The position numbers and the translations under genes are program-made. From an uncultured Clostridia bacterium (GTDB lineage: Bacteria; Bacillota; Clostridia; Oscillospirales; Acutalibacteraceae), in assembly GCA_947369085.1 (NCBI GenBank), contig CANBJR010000006.1:1-64000 (forward strand): a stretch of 64,000 nucleotides of DNA, given 5' to 3'. Positions 50,707 through 60,394 of this stretch are shown in pieces (the first letter of the stretch is position 1; each line of letters starts with the position of its first letter). Below the pieces are notes generated by a model, which worked only from the letters and a program-made list of their open reading frames with translations, made no database searches and was not told the DNA's origin.

Positions 50707-50843
50707 AAAATACCCTCAAAATAAAAAATAGTATAATATTATTGAAATTTACATTACGTAGTATTATTTAATATTATATAACATTATAAATTTATCCACA
50801 ATACGCAAATGTGATAAAAAATAAAATTTAATACGTTTATAAG

Positions 50844-51491
50844 TTAATATGTTCTGTAAAGATTTCCGTAAGATGACGGGATTTCTCCTACTATTACGGA
50901 CTGTGCAATTTCAAAATCTGTTGTAAAGGTAATATTTCCCGAATAGTCAAGCGAGGTTGTCATAATTTTTGAAGTCAACATAAGTCTGATATGGTGCACT
51001 GTCTGGTTTATTCCCGCTTGTTCAAATGTGCTTACAATTTCAGAAGAAAAACTGCCGGTTAAGTTAAAACTCAAGGTAATTGACGGACCCCAGTTTGAAA
51101 GCACAGTAACATTTGTAAAAGCGCCTATAGGAATATCAATTTCATTGTCATAAACCTTAGCAATTTCTTCCTGAACCGATTTTGTAATTTCAGACTTTAT
51201 TTTGTTAATTTTGATTGAATCGGTTTCAATTGACTGGACCTTACCATCTTCCGAATATTTTATTTTAGCTATATCATCATAGTTATAGCCAAGTTTTTCA
51301 AGCGTTGAATTTGCCGCGTCACAGACGGAATTTACAGACAGAATTTCTGCCTGTATTCTGATATATTCAGGTCTGAAATCAGAAAGATGTATTTCACAGA
51401 ATACAACGAGAGATAAAATAATTAAAAAAATCGACAGCAAAATTCGCCTTAAAATTTTGAATTTTCTTTTACGATGTCTGTTGTAGAGCAA
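50844..51491 (-). CDS. yunB: Sporulation protein YunB
   Basis: 'EILSVNSVCDAANSTLEKLGYNYDDIAKIKYSEDGKVQSIETDSIKINKIKSEI', 'VTVLSNWGPSITLSFNLTGSFSSEIVSTFEQAGINQTVHHI'; TTG start. Confidence 0.88.
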   Translation of the reverse strand: MLYNRHRKRKFKILRRILLSIFLIILSLVVFCEIHLSDFRPEYIRIQAEILSVNSVCDAANSTLEKLGYNYDDIAKIKYSEDGKVQSIETDSIKINKIKSEITKSVQEEIAKVYDNEIDIPIGAFTNVTVLSNWGPSITLSFNLTGSFSSEIVSTFEQAGINQTVHHIRLMLTSKIMTTSLDYSGNITFTTDFEIAQSVIVGEIPSSYGNLYRTY

Positions 51492-51495
51492 AAAA

Positions 51496-51525
51496 ACACC
51501 CCTCGTACATTTTATACAAGAGGTG
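51496..51525 (-). terminator. Intrinsic terminator downstream of the Cys-rich protein gene, overlapping the yunB SD
   Basis: Minus strand ACACCTCTTGTA-TAAAATG-TACGAGGGGTGT followed by TTTTTTT. Confidence 0.75.
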
Positions 51526-51541
51526 TAAATTTGTGAATTAA

Positions 51542-52009
51542 TTATTCAATGTCTTCGTCATCACAGCAGCCACAGGTGCATCCTTCTTCTGAACAACAGC
51601 CGTCCTCGTCGAATAAGTCTGAAAAATCAAACTCGAGAAGTTCGCCGCAATTCGGGCATTCAATTTCGCCCTCAAGAAGAACATCTTCGGAAACATTGAG
51701 TTTCTGTCCGCAAGCACCGCAGGTTACTTCATAAAAAGGATTGTCTTCATCCTCAAAATCGCAACAGTCGCAGTCATCATCTTCTTCATCGTCGTAAATG
51801 TCGGATTCAACATCTGCGAGATCCTGGTCGATTTCGTCAACCTGTGCGCTTAAATCATCGTAAAGGTCCTCCATATCGCTTACAGAATAAGCCATATCGT
51901 CAAGAAGCTCAACAATTGCGTTAATTACCTTTACCTCGGGCTTTGACTCGTCAAGGTTAAGACCTTCGGCAAGTCCTTTGATGTAAGAAATTTTTTCAGT
52001 TAAATTCAT
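51542..52009 (-). CDS. CD1247-N-terminal-domain-like protein with zinc ribbon and acidic Cys-rich tail
   Basis: 'MNLTEKISYIKGLAEGLNLDESKPEVKVINAIVELLDDMAYSVSDME...'; 'VTCGACGQKLNVSEDVLLEGEIECPNCGELLEF'; 'CCSEEGCTCGCCDDEDIE'. Confidence 0.75.
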   Translation of the reverse strand: MNLTEKISYIKGLAEGLNLDESKPEVKVINAIVELLDDMAYSVSDMEDLYDDLSAQVDEIDQDLADVESDIYDDEEDDDCDCCDFEDEDNPFYEVTCGACGQKLNVSEDVLLEGEIECPNCGELLEFDFSDLFDEDGCCSEEGCTCGCCDDEDIE

Positions 52010-52027
52010 AATAAACTCCTGCAGAGA

Positions 52028-52585
52028 TTAAGCTCTGCCCATATATTCGCCTGTTCTTGTGTCAATCTGAATAACCTCGCCCTCGTCAATAAAGAGAGGA
52101 ACTTTGATTTCAGCACCAGTTTCAAGAGTAGCAGGCTTTGTAGCGTTTGTAGCAGTGTCACCTTTAAAGCCGGGGTCAGTCTTTGTAACCTGAAGCTCAA
52201 CAAAGTTAGGCGGTTCTACACCGAAAACACTTCCTTTGTAAGAAAGAACCTTGCAAACCATATTCTCTTTAACGAACTTGAAGTTGTCGCCGAGAACGCT
52301 TTTGTTAATCGGGATCTGCTCCCAAGTTTCGGTATCCATAAAGTAGTAAAGGTCACCGTCGGAGTAGCTGTATTCCATATCCTTTCTGTCAATAAATGCA
52401 GTCGGATATTTATCGTTGGGGTTGAAAGTTTTTTCTACAACCGCACCTGTAATAACATTTCTGATTTTTGTTCTAACGAACGCAGCACCTTTACCTGGCT
52501 TTACATGCTGGAACTCAATAATTGAAACAACCTGTCCGTCCATTTCAAATGTAACGCCGTTTCTGAAATCACCTGCTGATATCAT
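52028..52585 (-). CDS. efp: Elongation factor P
   Basis: '[53 protein letters not shown]'. Confidence 0.98.
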   Translation of the reverse strand: MISAGDFRNGVTFEMDGQVVSIIEFQHVKPGKGAAFVRTKIRNVITGAVVEKTFNPNDKYPTAFIDRKDMEYSYSDGDLYYFMDTETWEQIPINKSVLGDNFKFVKENMVCKVLSYKGSVFGVEPPNFVELQVTKTDPGFKGDTATNATKPATLETGAEIKVPLFIDEGEVIQIDTRTGEYMGRA

Positions 52586-52682
52586 TAGTAATACCTCCTA
52601 AAATTATGATTATACGCCAAAAAGCATTGCCGTAATATAACAATTAACATTATACATAAAAAGCTGAAAAAATGCAAGTGTT

Positions 52683-53774
52683 TTATAGAATTATAAGCTC
52701 TTTTGGTAAAGAAACAAAATTTTTACAGCTATTTTCGGTCACACAAACCATATCTTCAATTCTTACTCCAAACTTTTCGGGCAAATAAATACCGGGTTCA
52801 TCAGTAATAATCATACCGCTTTTAAGTTTTATATTGTTTTTTGGAGAAACATTAGGAGCTTCGTGTATGTCAAGGCCCACTCCGTGACCCGTTGAATGGC
52901 CGAAATATTTGCCGTAACCTGCATTTTCTATAATATCTCTTGCGGTTTTATCAACTTCACCGCATAAAACACCGTTTTTGATTTTTTCAAGAGCCGCAAG
53001 TTGGGCTTTTAGTACAATGCCGTAAATTTCCTGCATTTCATCTGTTGCAAATCCGACAGCGACTGTTCTCGTTGTGTCGCTGTGATAACCCTCATATGCT
53101 GCTCCGATGTCAAATGTAAAGAAATCTCCTGATTTTACAATATCATCAGAAGGAACACCGTGTGGAAGTGAAGTTTTTTTGCCTGTTATTGTGATAAGAT
53201 CAAATGAGATGTCCTCCGCCCCATTCATCTTCATTAAAAATTCAAGTCGAGCTGCAATTTCTTTTTCACTAACACCGACTGTAAGATAATTTAAAACTTC
53301 ATAGTAAGATTTTTCAGTGATTTTCTGCGCCTTTTGTATTTTCTTTATCTCAGTTTCGTCTTTGATTATGCGAAGATTTGAAACAGCATTATCAAGAACA
53401 GATGAATTGTCACACTCAATTTTATTCTCATTAAATAATGATTTAAAAGAATTAAAACGTGCTACTGTGATATCGGACACTTCAAAATATAGCTTGTCAA
53501 TACTGTTTTCTTTAAGAACTTTCAACAAATCTGCACCAAGACGGCTAAAACATATTACTTCGCAGCAGCTTGATTTTTTTCTTGCTGCTTCAATGTATCT
53601 GAAATCAACAAAAAGAAACACTTTTTCTGTTGTTACAAGCATAACACCTTCACTGTTAAAAAAGCCGCAAAGATATCCTATATTCTTTTGATTAGTAATA
53701 AACAAAGCTTCATCACTGCTTTGTAATACTGATTTTAACGCAGTAATTCTTTTATAGAATAATTCATCATTCAT
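52683..53774 (-). CDS. Xaa-Pro aminopeptidase-type M24 peptidase
   Basis: 'FFTFDIGAAYEGYHSDTTRTVAVG', 'GKYFGHSTGHGVGLDIHEAPNVSP', 'GMIITDEPGIYLPEKFGVRIEDMV'. Confidence 0.94.
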   Translation of the reverse strand: MNDELFYKRITALKSVLQSSDEALFITNQKNIGYLCGFFNSEGVMLVTTEKVFLFVDFRYIEAARKKSSCCEVICFSRLGADLLKVLKENSIDKLYFEVSDITVARFNSFKSLFNENKIECDNSSVLDNAVSNLRIIKDETEIKKIQKAQKITEKSYYEVLNYLTVGVSEKEIAARLEFLMKMNGAEDISFDLITITGKKTSLPHGVPSDDIVKSGDFFTFDIGAAYEGYHSDTTRTVAVGFATDEMQEIYGIVLKAQLAALEKIKNGVLCGEVDKTARDIIENAGYGKYFGHSTGHGVGLDIHEAPNVSPKNNIKLKSGMIITDEPGIYLPEKFGVRIEDMVCVTENSCKNFVSLPKELIIL

Positions 53775-54205
53775 TACATCAAATCCTTAAGTGCATGTAT
53801 TGCAAGAAAATAACTGTTTTTTCCGAATCCGGCAATTTGTCCTGCACACACAGGAGCAATTACAGACTTATGTCTGAATTCTTCTCTTGCATGAATATTA
53901 GACATATGCACCTCTACGAACGGAATTTTTATACTTGCTATTGCGTCACGCAGTGCATAGCTGTAGTGAGTAAGTGCACCTGCGTTGATCACCACACCGT
54001 TATAGCATTCCCTTGCTAAATGAATTTTATCAATTAAATCGCCCTCATGGTTTGACTGGAAAACATCAGCGCTAAAACCATTCTTTTCGGCATATTCTTT
54101 AATCTGAATTTCAATACTTTCTGAGCTTTCGGTACCATAAATTCCCTTTTCACGAACTCCGACCATATTAAGATTGGGACCTAATAAAACAAGAATTTTT
54201 TTCAT
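53774..54205 (-). CDS. aroQ: 3-dehydroquinate dehydratase, type II
   Basis: 'VLLGPNLNMVGVREKGIYG', 'FQSNHEGDLIDKIH', 'VINAGALTHYSYALRDAI'. Confidence 0.96.
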   Translation of the reverse strand: MKKILVLLGPNLNMVGVREKGIYGTESSESIEIQIKEYAEKNGFSADVFQSNHEGDLIDKIHLARECYNGVVINAGALTHYSYALRDAIASIKIPFVEVHMSNIHAREEFRHKSVIAPVCAGQIAGFGKNSYFLAIHALKDLM

Positions 54206-54235
54206 AGTTTCACCTTATTTAATAAAAAATGACAA

Positions 54236-54263
54236 AAAGCGGACAGAATGCTCTGTCCGCTTT
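54236..54263 (-). terminator. Terminator of rpsU
   Basis: AAAGCGGACAGA-GCAT-TCTGTCCGCTTTTT on the minus strand. Confidence 0.9.
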
Positions 54264-54269
54264 GTTTGG

Positions 54270-54446
54270 TTACCTGTATTTGCGTTTGCGAGCTGCTTCG
54301 GATTTCTTCTTACGCTTTACAGAGGGCTTTTCATAAGCTTCTCTCTTGCGAACCTCAGCAATAACGCCAGCTCTGGCACACTGCTTTTTGAATCTTCTTA
54401 ATGCACTTTCGAGTGATTCATTTTCCTTGAGTCTAATCTCTGCCAT
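54270..54446 (-). CDS. rpsU: 30S ribosomal protein S21
   Basis: Not in the supplied track (58 aa). Minus-strand translation [58 protein letters not shown]. Confidence 0.97.
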   Translation of the reverse strand: MAEIRLKENESLESALRRFKKQCARAGVIAEVRKREAYEKPSVKRKKKSEAARKRKYR

Positions 54447-54576
54447 CTATCTTCCCTCCCATCTGCCATACAGCATGGGTACTTTGCATATAATTGCAAA
54501 ACTAATTATACATTATGTAACTAATAATGTCAATAGAAATGTAGAATTTTAGGAAAAATTAAATTAATAAGAACTT

Positions 54577-56988
54577 TTATAGCTTAACAACAAGGTTTAC
54601 AAGCTTTTTAGGAACTACAATCTCCTTGATTATATTCATTCCGTCAATAGCTTTTTTGACATTTTCATCAGACTTTGCAAGATTAAGAACCTCATCTTTT
54701 TGTGCATCTACGGGAATATTAAGCTTTGCCTTAATTTTTCCATTGACCTGAACAACAATTTCAACACTTTCATCAACGCACTTGGATTCATCGTATTTAG
54801 GCCAACTTGCCTCTGCAATAATACCGTCACCAAGCTTGCATATTTCATAGACCTCCTCGGTTACGTGAGGAGCAAAAGGATTGAGGAGAATAGAAAAAAC
54901 TCTAAGTTCTTCTCTGTTAATTGATTTTACGTTTGAAATATCGTTAATCAAAGCCATAAGTGTTGCAATAGCTGTATTAAATTTAATATTTTCTATATCA
55001 TCACCGACTTTTTTGATTGCCTTGTGGAAAGCGCCCTCAAGTTCAGGACGAATTGTATCGCCGTCAATAAGCATTGTCTGCAAGTTCCAGTAACGCTCAA
55101 CAAATCTGCGACATCCACGAATGCTCGACGGACTCCAAGGAGCTGCTTTTTCAAAGTCACCTATGAACATTTCATAAAGGCGCATTGTGTCAGCGCCGTA
55201 TTCTTCAACAATCTCATCGGGATTTACTACATTTCCTCTTGACTTACTCATTTTCTCGCCGTTCTCACCGAGAATCATACCGTGTGAAGTACGCTTTGCA
55301 TATGGCTCTGGAGTAGGAACAATTCCGAGGTCATAGAGGAATTTATGCCAGAAACGGCTGTAGAGCAGATGAAGTGTTGTGTGTTCCATACCACCGTTAT
55401 ACCAGTCAACCGGTGCCCAGTAATCTAGAGCTTCTTTTGAAGCGATAGCCTTGTCGTTGTGGGGATCCATATAACGCAGATAATACCATGAAGAACCTGC
55501 CCACTGAGGCATAGTATCTGTTTCACGGTAAGCCTTACCTCCGCAATGGGGACAGGTTGTTTCAATCCAATCTGTCATTTTTGCAAGAGGAGATTCGCCG
55601 TTATCTGTCGGTTCATATGATTCTACCATAGGAAGCTTAAGAGGAAGTTCGCTTTCATCAATCGGTACATAGCCACACTTGTCACAATGAACAATCGGAA
55701 TAGGTTCGCCCCAGTAACGCTGACGTGAGAACACCCAGTCACGAAGCTTGTAGTTTACCTTTGAATGACCTTTGCCCTCTTTGGTAAGCCAATCAATTAT
55801 CTTCTTCTTGGCTTCGTCAACGCTAAGTCCGTCAAGCATACCTGAGTTTGTTAAAACACCTGTAGCACAGTCGGTAAATGGTTCTTCCTGAACATTTCCG
55901 CCCTTAACAACCTCAATAATCGGCAAATCAAACTTCTTTGCAAATTCCCAGTCACGTGTATCGTGAGCAGGAACAGCCATAATTGCGCCTGTTCCGTAAG
56001 AAACAAGAACATAGTCGGAAATAAAAATAGGAATTTCTTTGTTATTAACTGGGTTTATAGCCATAACACCGTCAAGTCTTACACCTGTTTTATCCTTTGC
56101 TACTTCTGTTCTTTCAAAATCAGATTTTCTTGCAGCAGCAGCCTGATATGATCTGATTTCTTCCATATTTCTAAGTTTATCAGACCATTTTTCGATAAGC
56201 GGATGTTCCGGCGAAATTACCATATATGTTGCGCCGTAAAGTGTATCAGCTCTTGTTGTATAAATAGTAAGAGTGTCGCCAGTCGTTGTTTTAAAGTCAA
56301 CCTCAGCGCCTGTGCTTCTGCCAATCCAGTTAACCTGCTGCGCTTTTACTCTGTCGGGATAGTTAACAAGATCAAGGTCATTTATCAGTCTGTCGGCATA
56401 TTCTGTGATTTTGAGCATCCATTGAGATTTTACTTTATGTACAACCTCGCTTCCACAGCGTTCGCAAACACCGTTTACAACTTCTTCGTTTGCCAGAACA
56501 CATTTACAAGAAGTACACCAGTTTACATTCATTTCTTTTTTATATGCAAGACCTTTTTTAAAGAGCTGAATAAAAATCCACTGAGTCCATTTATAATAAT
56601 CAGGATCAGTTGTGTTAATTTCTCTGCTCCAGTCAAATGAAATACCAAGCGACTGTATCTGCTTTTTAAAGCGAGCAATATTGTTTTTGGTAACAATTTC
56701 AGGATGAATATGATTTTTTATTGCGTAGTTTTCGGTAGGAAGTCCAAAAGCATCCCAACCGATAGGATAAAGTACATTATAACCCTGTAGTCTGCGTTTT
56801 CTTGCAACAGTGTCAAGTGCAGTATAGGGTCGTGGATGACCTACATGCAAACCCTGACCGGAAGGATAAGGGAACTCAATAAGCGCATAAAATTTTTCTT
56901 TATCAGAATTTTCTTCTGCGTGAAATACTCCCTTTTCTTCCCAGATTTTCTGCCATTTCTGTTCTGTGGTTTTATGATTATATTTCAA
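54577..56988 (-). CDS. leuS: Leucyl-tRNA synthetase
   Basis: '[21 protein letters not shown]', '[16 protein letters not shown]', '[16 protein letters not shown]'. Confidence 0.98.
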   Translation of the reverse strand: MKYNHKTTEQKWQKIWEEKGVFHAEENSDKEKFYALIEFPYPSGQGLHVGHPRPYTALDTVARKRRLQGYNVLYPIGWDAFGLPTENYAIKNHIHPEIVTKNNIARFKKQIQSLGISFDWSREINTTDPDYYKWTQWIFIQLFKKGLAYKKEMNVNWCTSCKCVLANEEVVNGVCERCGSEVVHKVKSQWMLKITEYADRLINDLDLVNYPDRVKAQQVNWIGRSTGAEVDFKTTTGDTLTIYTTRADTLYGATYMVISPEHPLIEKWSDKLRNMEEIRSYQAAAARKSDFERTEVAKDKTGVRLDGVMAINPVNNKEIPIFISDYVLVSYGTGAIMAVPAHDTRDWEFAKKFDLPIIEVVKGGNVQEEPFTDCATGVLTNSGMLDGLSVDEAKKKIIDWLTKEGKGHSKVNYKLRDWVFSRQRYWGEPIPIVHCDKCGYVPIDESELPLKLPMVESYEPTDNGESPLAKMTDWIETTCPHCGGKAYRETDTMPQWAGSSWYYLRYMDPHNDKAIASKEALDYWAPVDWYNGGMEHTTLHLLYSRFWHKFLYDLGIVPTPEPYAKRTSHGMILGENGEKMSKSRGNVVNPDEIVEEYGADTMRLYEMFIGDFEKAAPWSPSSIRGCRRFVERYWNLQTMLIDGDTIRPELEGAFHKAIKKVGDDIENIKFNTAIATLMALINDISNVKSINREELRVFSILLNPFAPHVTEEVYEICKLGDGIIAEASWPKYDESKCVDESVEIVVQVNGKIKAKLNIPVDAQKDEVLNLAKSDENVKKAIDGMNIIKEIVVPKKLVNLVVKL

Positions 56989-57004
56989 TTTTAACCCTCC
57001 CGAA

Positions 57005-57358
57005 TTAATCTGCTATACCTGTAAGCTCAACAGGCTTTCCGTCCTGCCAAAGTCTGTCAAGGTCATAAAATTCTCTTGCTTCATCTGAAAATACGTTTAC
57101 TATTACATCAACATAGTCAAGTAAAATCCAGCTGTTTGAACGATAACCCTCAATATGACTTACGGAAATTCCTGCTTCGTCAAGTTTATATTCAACCTCG
57201 TCTGCGAGTGCTTTGACGTGAGTTGAACTTGTACCCGTAGCAATTACCATATAATCAGCAAGAACAGATATATCGCTTATTTCTATTACCTGTATATCTA
57301 AACCTTTTTTGCTGCTTATAGCCTTAGCAGCCATTACAGCCTGATCGTAAGAATTCAT
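57005..57358 (-). CDS. rsfS: Ribosomal silencing factor RsfS
   Basis: '[39 protein letters not shown]', '[28 protein letters not shown]'. Confidence 0.96.
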   Translation of the reverse strand: MNSYDQAVMAAKAISSKKGLDIQVIEISDISVLADYMVIATGTSSTHVKALADEVEYKLDEAGISVSHIEGYRSNSWILLDYVDVIVNVFSDEAREFYDLDRLWQDGKPVELTGIAD

Positions 57359-57939
57359 TTACTCTTTCCTTTCGTGGGATTATTTAAAACAATTTCATTG
57401 TAACAAGCAAGCTCGTCCGGATGAATGGCAAGCTCACGGGAGGATAAATCAGAAAATGTAAATTTAAACCCGTAAAGCATTGCTTCTTCAAGACTTTTCT
57501 TTGATTTTTTACGCATCGTTGCAACTCCGTTGTATGTACGTTCCTCAGATGTAAAATCTGCAATAAATATTATTTTTTCAAGAATAGACATTCCCGCTCT
57601 GCCCGTCGTGTGATAGCAAACAGCATTAAGAATATCTTCATCATCAATACCCAAGTGATTTTTTATATATACACTTCCGCTTATACCGTGCCACAGCTTA
57701 GGAGCATTTTTTTGAATATCGTCTAAGATTATACCACTGTCAATAATAATTTGCAACTGTTCTTCTTTTGGCATTTCTTTAGTAATATCATGAAGAATAC
57801 CTGCAACTGCCGCCTTTTCCTCGTCACCACCGTAGCGTTTAGCAAGCTTGACTGCTTCTTTTGAAACATTAACGCAGTGGTTATATCTGCTTTCGCTCAT
57901 CATAGATTTGATAATCTTTTTATATTCGGCAATACTCAA
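57355..57939 (-). CDS. yqeK: YqeK-type HD-domain hydrolase
   Basis: 'SRYNHCVNVSKEAVKLAKRYGGDEEKAAVAGILHDITKE', 'LWHGISGSVYIKNHLGIDDEDILNAVCYHTTGRAGMS'. Confidence 0.94.
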   Translation of the reverse strand: MSIAEYKKIIKSMMSESRYNHCVNVSKEAVKLAKRYGGDEEKAAVAGILHDITKEMPKEEQLQIIIDSGIILDDIQKNAPKLWHGISGSVYIKNHLGIDDEDILNAVCYHTTGRAGMSILEKIIFIADFTSEERTYNGVATMRKKSKKSLEEAMLYGFKFTFSDLSSRELAIHPDELACYNEIVLNNPTKGKSK

Positions 57940-57945
57940 TTTTAG

Positions 57946-58551
57946 TCACTTCCTATAGAGATTATTTTTTGTTATATATTCATAAACATTCCTGTCAATT
58001 AAAGACTCAATCAAATCGTAATTATCTATATTTTCTCTTATAAAAGTTGAAGAAACACTTAAAACAGGTTCATCAAATATGCACGCCGTTGCACCCAAAG
58101 GCTTAAGAAAATTTATATAGTGACTATTTAGGACCTCAAAATCCATACGATTTCTGGGAACAGCTGCTATAATCGCTTTATCAAAAATAACATTTGGATT
58201 TTTCCATTTTTCAAGCGTTAAAAACATATCTGCACCCGTTATAAAGTACAGAGAATCATCGGGATAGATTTCTTTAAGATTTGTCAGAGTTTCATATGTA
58301 TAGCTTTTACCCTTGCGTTTAATTTCAATGTCCGAAACTAAATAATCTTCAAAATTTTGAACAGCTATACTGCACATATTAAGTCTATGAACTTCACTTA
58401 CCAAATCTTTATCAGATTTATGCGGCGGAGTATAGGTTGGAATAAAAATAATCTTGTTAAGATTAAGTTTTTCTTTGCAATAATTTGCAAGCAAAATATG
58501 TCCGTTGTGAATGGGATTAAAAGTTCCGCCTATAATACCAATTTTGTTCAT
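57946..58551 (-). CDS. nadD: Nicotinate-nucleotide adenylyltransferase
   Basis: 'IGIIGGTFNPIHNGHILLANYCKE', 'VSSTFIREN'. Confidence 0.96.
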   Translation of the reverse strand: MNKIGIIGGTFNPIHNGHILLANYCKEKLNLNKIIFIPTYTPPHKSDKDLVSEVHRLNMCSIAVQNFEDYLVSDIEIKRKGKSYTYETLTNLKEIYPDDSLYFITGADMFLTLEKWKNPNVIFDKAIIAAVPRNRMDFEVLNSHYINFLKPLGATACIFDEPVLSVSSTFIRENIDNYDLIESLIDRNVYEYITKNNLYRK

Positions 58552-58853
58552 TTCTTTTTCGCTTTCGGCAACTCAATAACAGGCTCATCGGGATTTTTAC
58601 GATAAAGCACGAATTTTGAACCGATTACCTGAACAACATCAGCACCGCATTTTTCAGCAAGAATTTCAGCAGCCTCTCTTGAAGAATACATGCTGTTTTC
58701 AAGCACCTTGCCCTTTATTATTTCACGTGCCGTCAAGGCTGTATCAGCTTGACGAATAATGTTGTCGGAAATCTCGCCTTTACCCAAAATTAAAATTGTA
58801 TCAAGCCTGTTTGCAAGGCTTCTCAGATAAGCCCTCTGTTTACTTGTAAGCAT
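58548..58853 (-). CDS. yhbY: YhbY-family CRM-domain RNA-binding protein
   Basis: 'MLTSKQRAYLRSLANRLDTILILGKGEISDNIIRQADTALTAREIIKGKVL'. Confidence 0.94.
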   Translation of the reverse strand: MLTSKQRAYLRSLANRLDTILILGKGEISDNIIRQADTALTAREIIKGKVLENSMYSSREAAEILAEKCGADVVQVIGSKFVLYRKNPDEPVIELPKAKKK

Positions 58854-58866
58854 ATATTAAATCCTT

Positions 58867-59463
58867 TCAGTTGTTATCAAGATATTTCTCAAGTTCAGCT
58901 TTTAGCTTTCTTAATGCTTTTCCTCTGTGACTGATTAAATCTTTTTCATCGGGCGAAAGCTCGGCATAGCTCTTATTACCATATTTAAAAATCGGGTCAT
59001 AACCAAAGCCGCCGTTACCGTGAGGTTCAAAGGAAATGCTTCCCTCACAAACACCCTCTACTTCAATTTTTTCCCCGTTTGGCAGAATACAGCAAATTGC
59101 ACAGGTGAAATGAGCCGTTCTTTCCTCTTCACAAACATCTTCAAGCTCTGAAATAAGCTTGTTGTTCTTATCACAGTCAGTTGCATTTTCCCCCGCGTAA
59201 CGTGCAGAAAAAATCCCCGGACGTCCGTTTAGAGCGTCAACACATAAGCCTGAATCATCTGCAACAGATGCTAAGCCTGTTTTTTTGAAAGCAGCATTAG
59301 CTTTTATAAAAGCATTTCCTGCAAAGGTAGTTCCTGTTTCCTCAACATCATCAAGTGAAACACCTGCCTCCTTTGCAGACACAGCATTAATTCCCAGTGG
59401 ATTTAGAATGCGTTCAAGCTCTTTAAGTTTTTTAGGATTATTTGTTGCAATAATAAATTTCAT
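58867..59463 (-). CDS. rdgB: XTP/dITP diphosphatase
   Basis: 'MKFIIATNNPKKLKELERIL', 'SVADDSGLCVDALNGRPGIFSARYAGE', 'GNGGFGYDPIF'; start 59463 avoids overlap with ftsY. Confidence 0.96.
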   Translation of the reverse strand: MKFIIATNNPKKLKELERILNPLGINAVSAKEAGVSLDDVEETGTTFAGNAFIKANAAFKKTGLASVADDSGLCVDALNGRPGIFSARYAGENATDCDKNNKLISELEDVCEEERTAHFTCAICCILPNGEKIEVEGVCEGSISFEPHGNGGFGYDPIFKYGNKSYAELSPDEKDLISHRGKALRKLKAELEKYLDNN

Positions 59464-59467
59464 ATTT

Positions 59468-60382
59468 TTACTCCGTCTTTGCAAAAAGAGCTTTTGCAAA
59501 ATCTTCTGAATTAAACGGCTGTAAATCGTCAATTTGTTCTCCTACGCCGATATATTTTACCGGGATTCCAAGACCGTCTTTGATTGCAAGGACAACTCCG
59601 CCCTTTGCTGTTCCGTCAAGTTTTGTGAGTACAATACCGGTAATTCCTGTTGCCTGTCTGAACTGTTCAGCCTGATTCACGGCATTCTGACCGGTTGTTG
59701 CATCGAGCACAAGGAGTTTTTCCTTTGCGGCATCGGGTAGCTCTCTGTCGATTACACGGTTAATTTTTGCAAGCTCGTCCATAAGATGCTTTTTATTGTG
59801 CAGGCGGCCTGCCGTGTCGCAGATTATAACGTCAGCATTTCTTGCTTTTGCTGCTGAAATTGCATCAAAAACAACCGCAGCAGGGTCGCTGCCTTCGTTT
59901 TGCTTTATAATTTCACAGGCACTTCGTTTAGCCCAGATGTCAAGCTGTTCAATTGCAGCGGCACGAAAAGTGTCGGCAGCAGCAAGAACAACTTTTTTGC
60001 CCTGTTTTGAAAGATTGTTAGCAAGTTTTCCTATAGTTGTAGTCTTTCCTACTCCGTTAACACCTATTACAAGAATAATTGATGGAGATGTTGAAATATC
60101 AAGTTCTTCACCGCCGCTCAGCATTTCGGAAACGGTTTCTTCAAGAAGCCGATTAATTTCATCAGGATCTTTTATTCCTTCTTTTTTAACTCTGTTTTTT
60201 AATTCATCACAGATTTTTTCAGCTGTATGAACACCAACGTCACCCATAACGAGAAGCTCTTCAAGTTCTTCAAAAAGCTCATCGTCAATCTTTGTAAAAG
60301 ATTTAAGCATTGAGTCGATTTGACCTGCAACAGCATTTCTGGTTTTCTTTAAGCCTTCTTTTATTTTACTGAAAAATCCCAT
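59468..60382 (-). CDS. ftsY: Signal recognition particle receptor FtsY
   Basis: 'GVNGVGKTTTIGKLANNL', 'AAADTFRAAAIEQL', 'DTAGRLHNKKHLMDEL', 'LTKLDGTAKGG'. Confidence 0.98.
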   Translation of the reverse strand: MGFFSKIKEGLKKTRNAVAGQIDSMLKSFTKIDDELFEELEELLVMGDVGVHTAEKICDELKNRVKKEGIKDPDEINRLLEETVSEMLSGGEELDISTSPSIILVIGVNGVGKTTTIGKLANNLSKQGKKVVLAAADTFRAAAIEQLDIWAKRSACEIIKQNEGSDPAAVVFDAISAAKARNADVIICDTAGRLHNKKHLMDELAKINRVIDRELPDAAKEKLLVLDATTGQNAVNQAEQFRQATGITGIVLTKLDGTAKGGVVLAIKDGLGIPVKYIGVGEQIDDLQPFNSEDFAKALFAKTE

Positions 60383-60394
60383 ATAATCATTCCT

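Noticed and set aside
56203-56640. 145-aa plus-strand ORF antisense to leuS
   Set aside because: Cys/Phe-rich shadow translation opposite a conserved synthetase
59796-60230. 144-aa plus-strand ORF antisense to ftsY
   Set aside because: Ser-rich low-complexity shadow of a conserved GTPase gene
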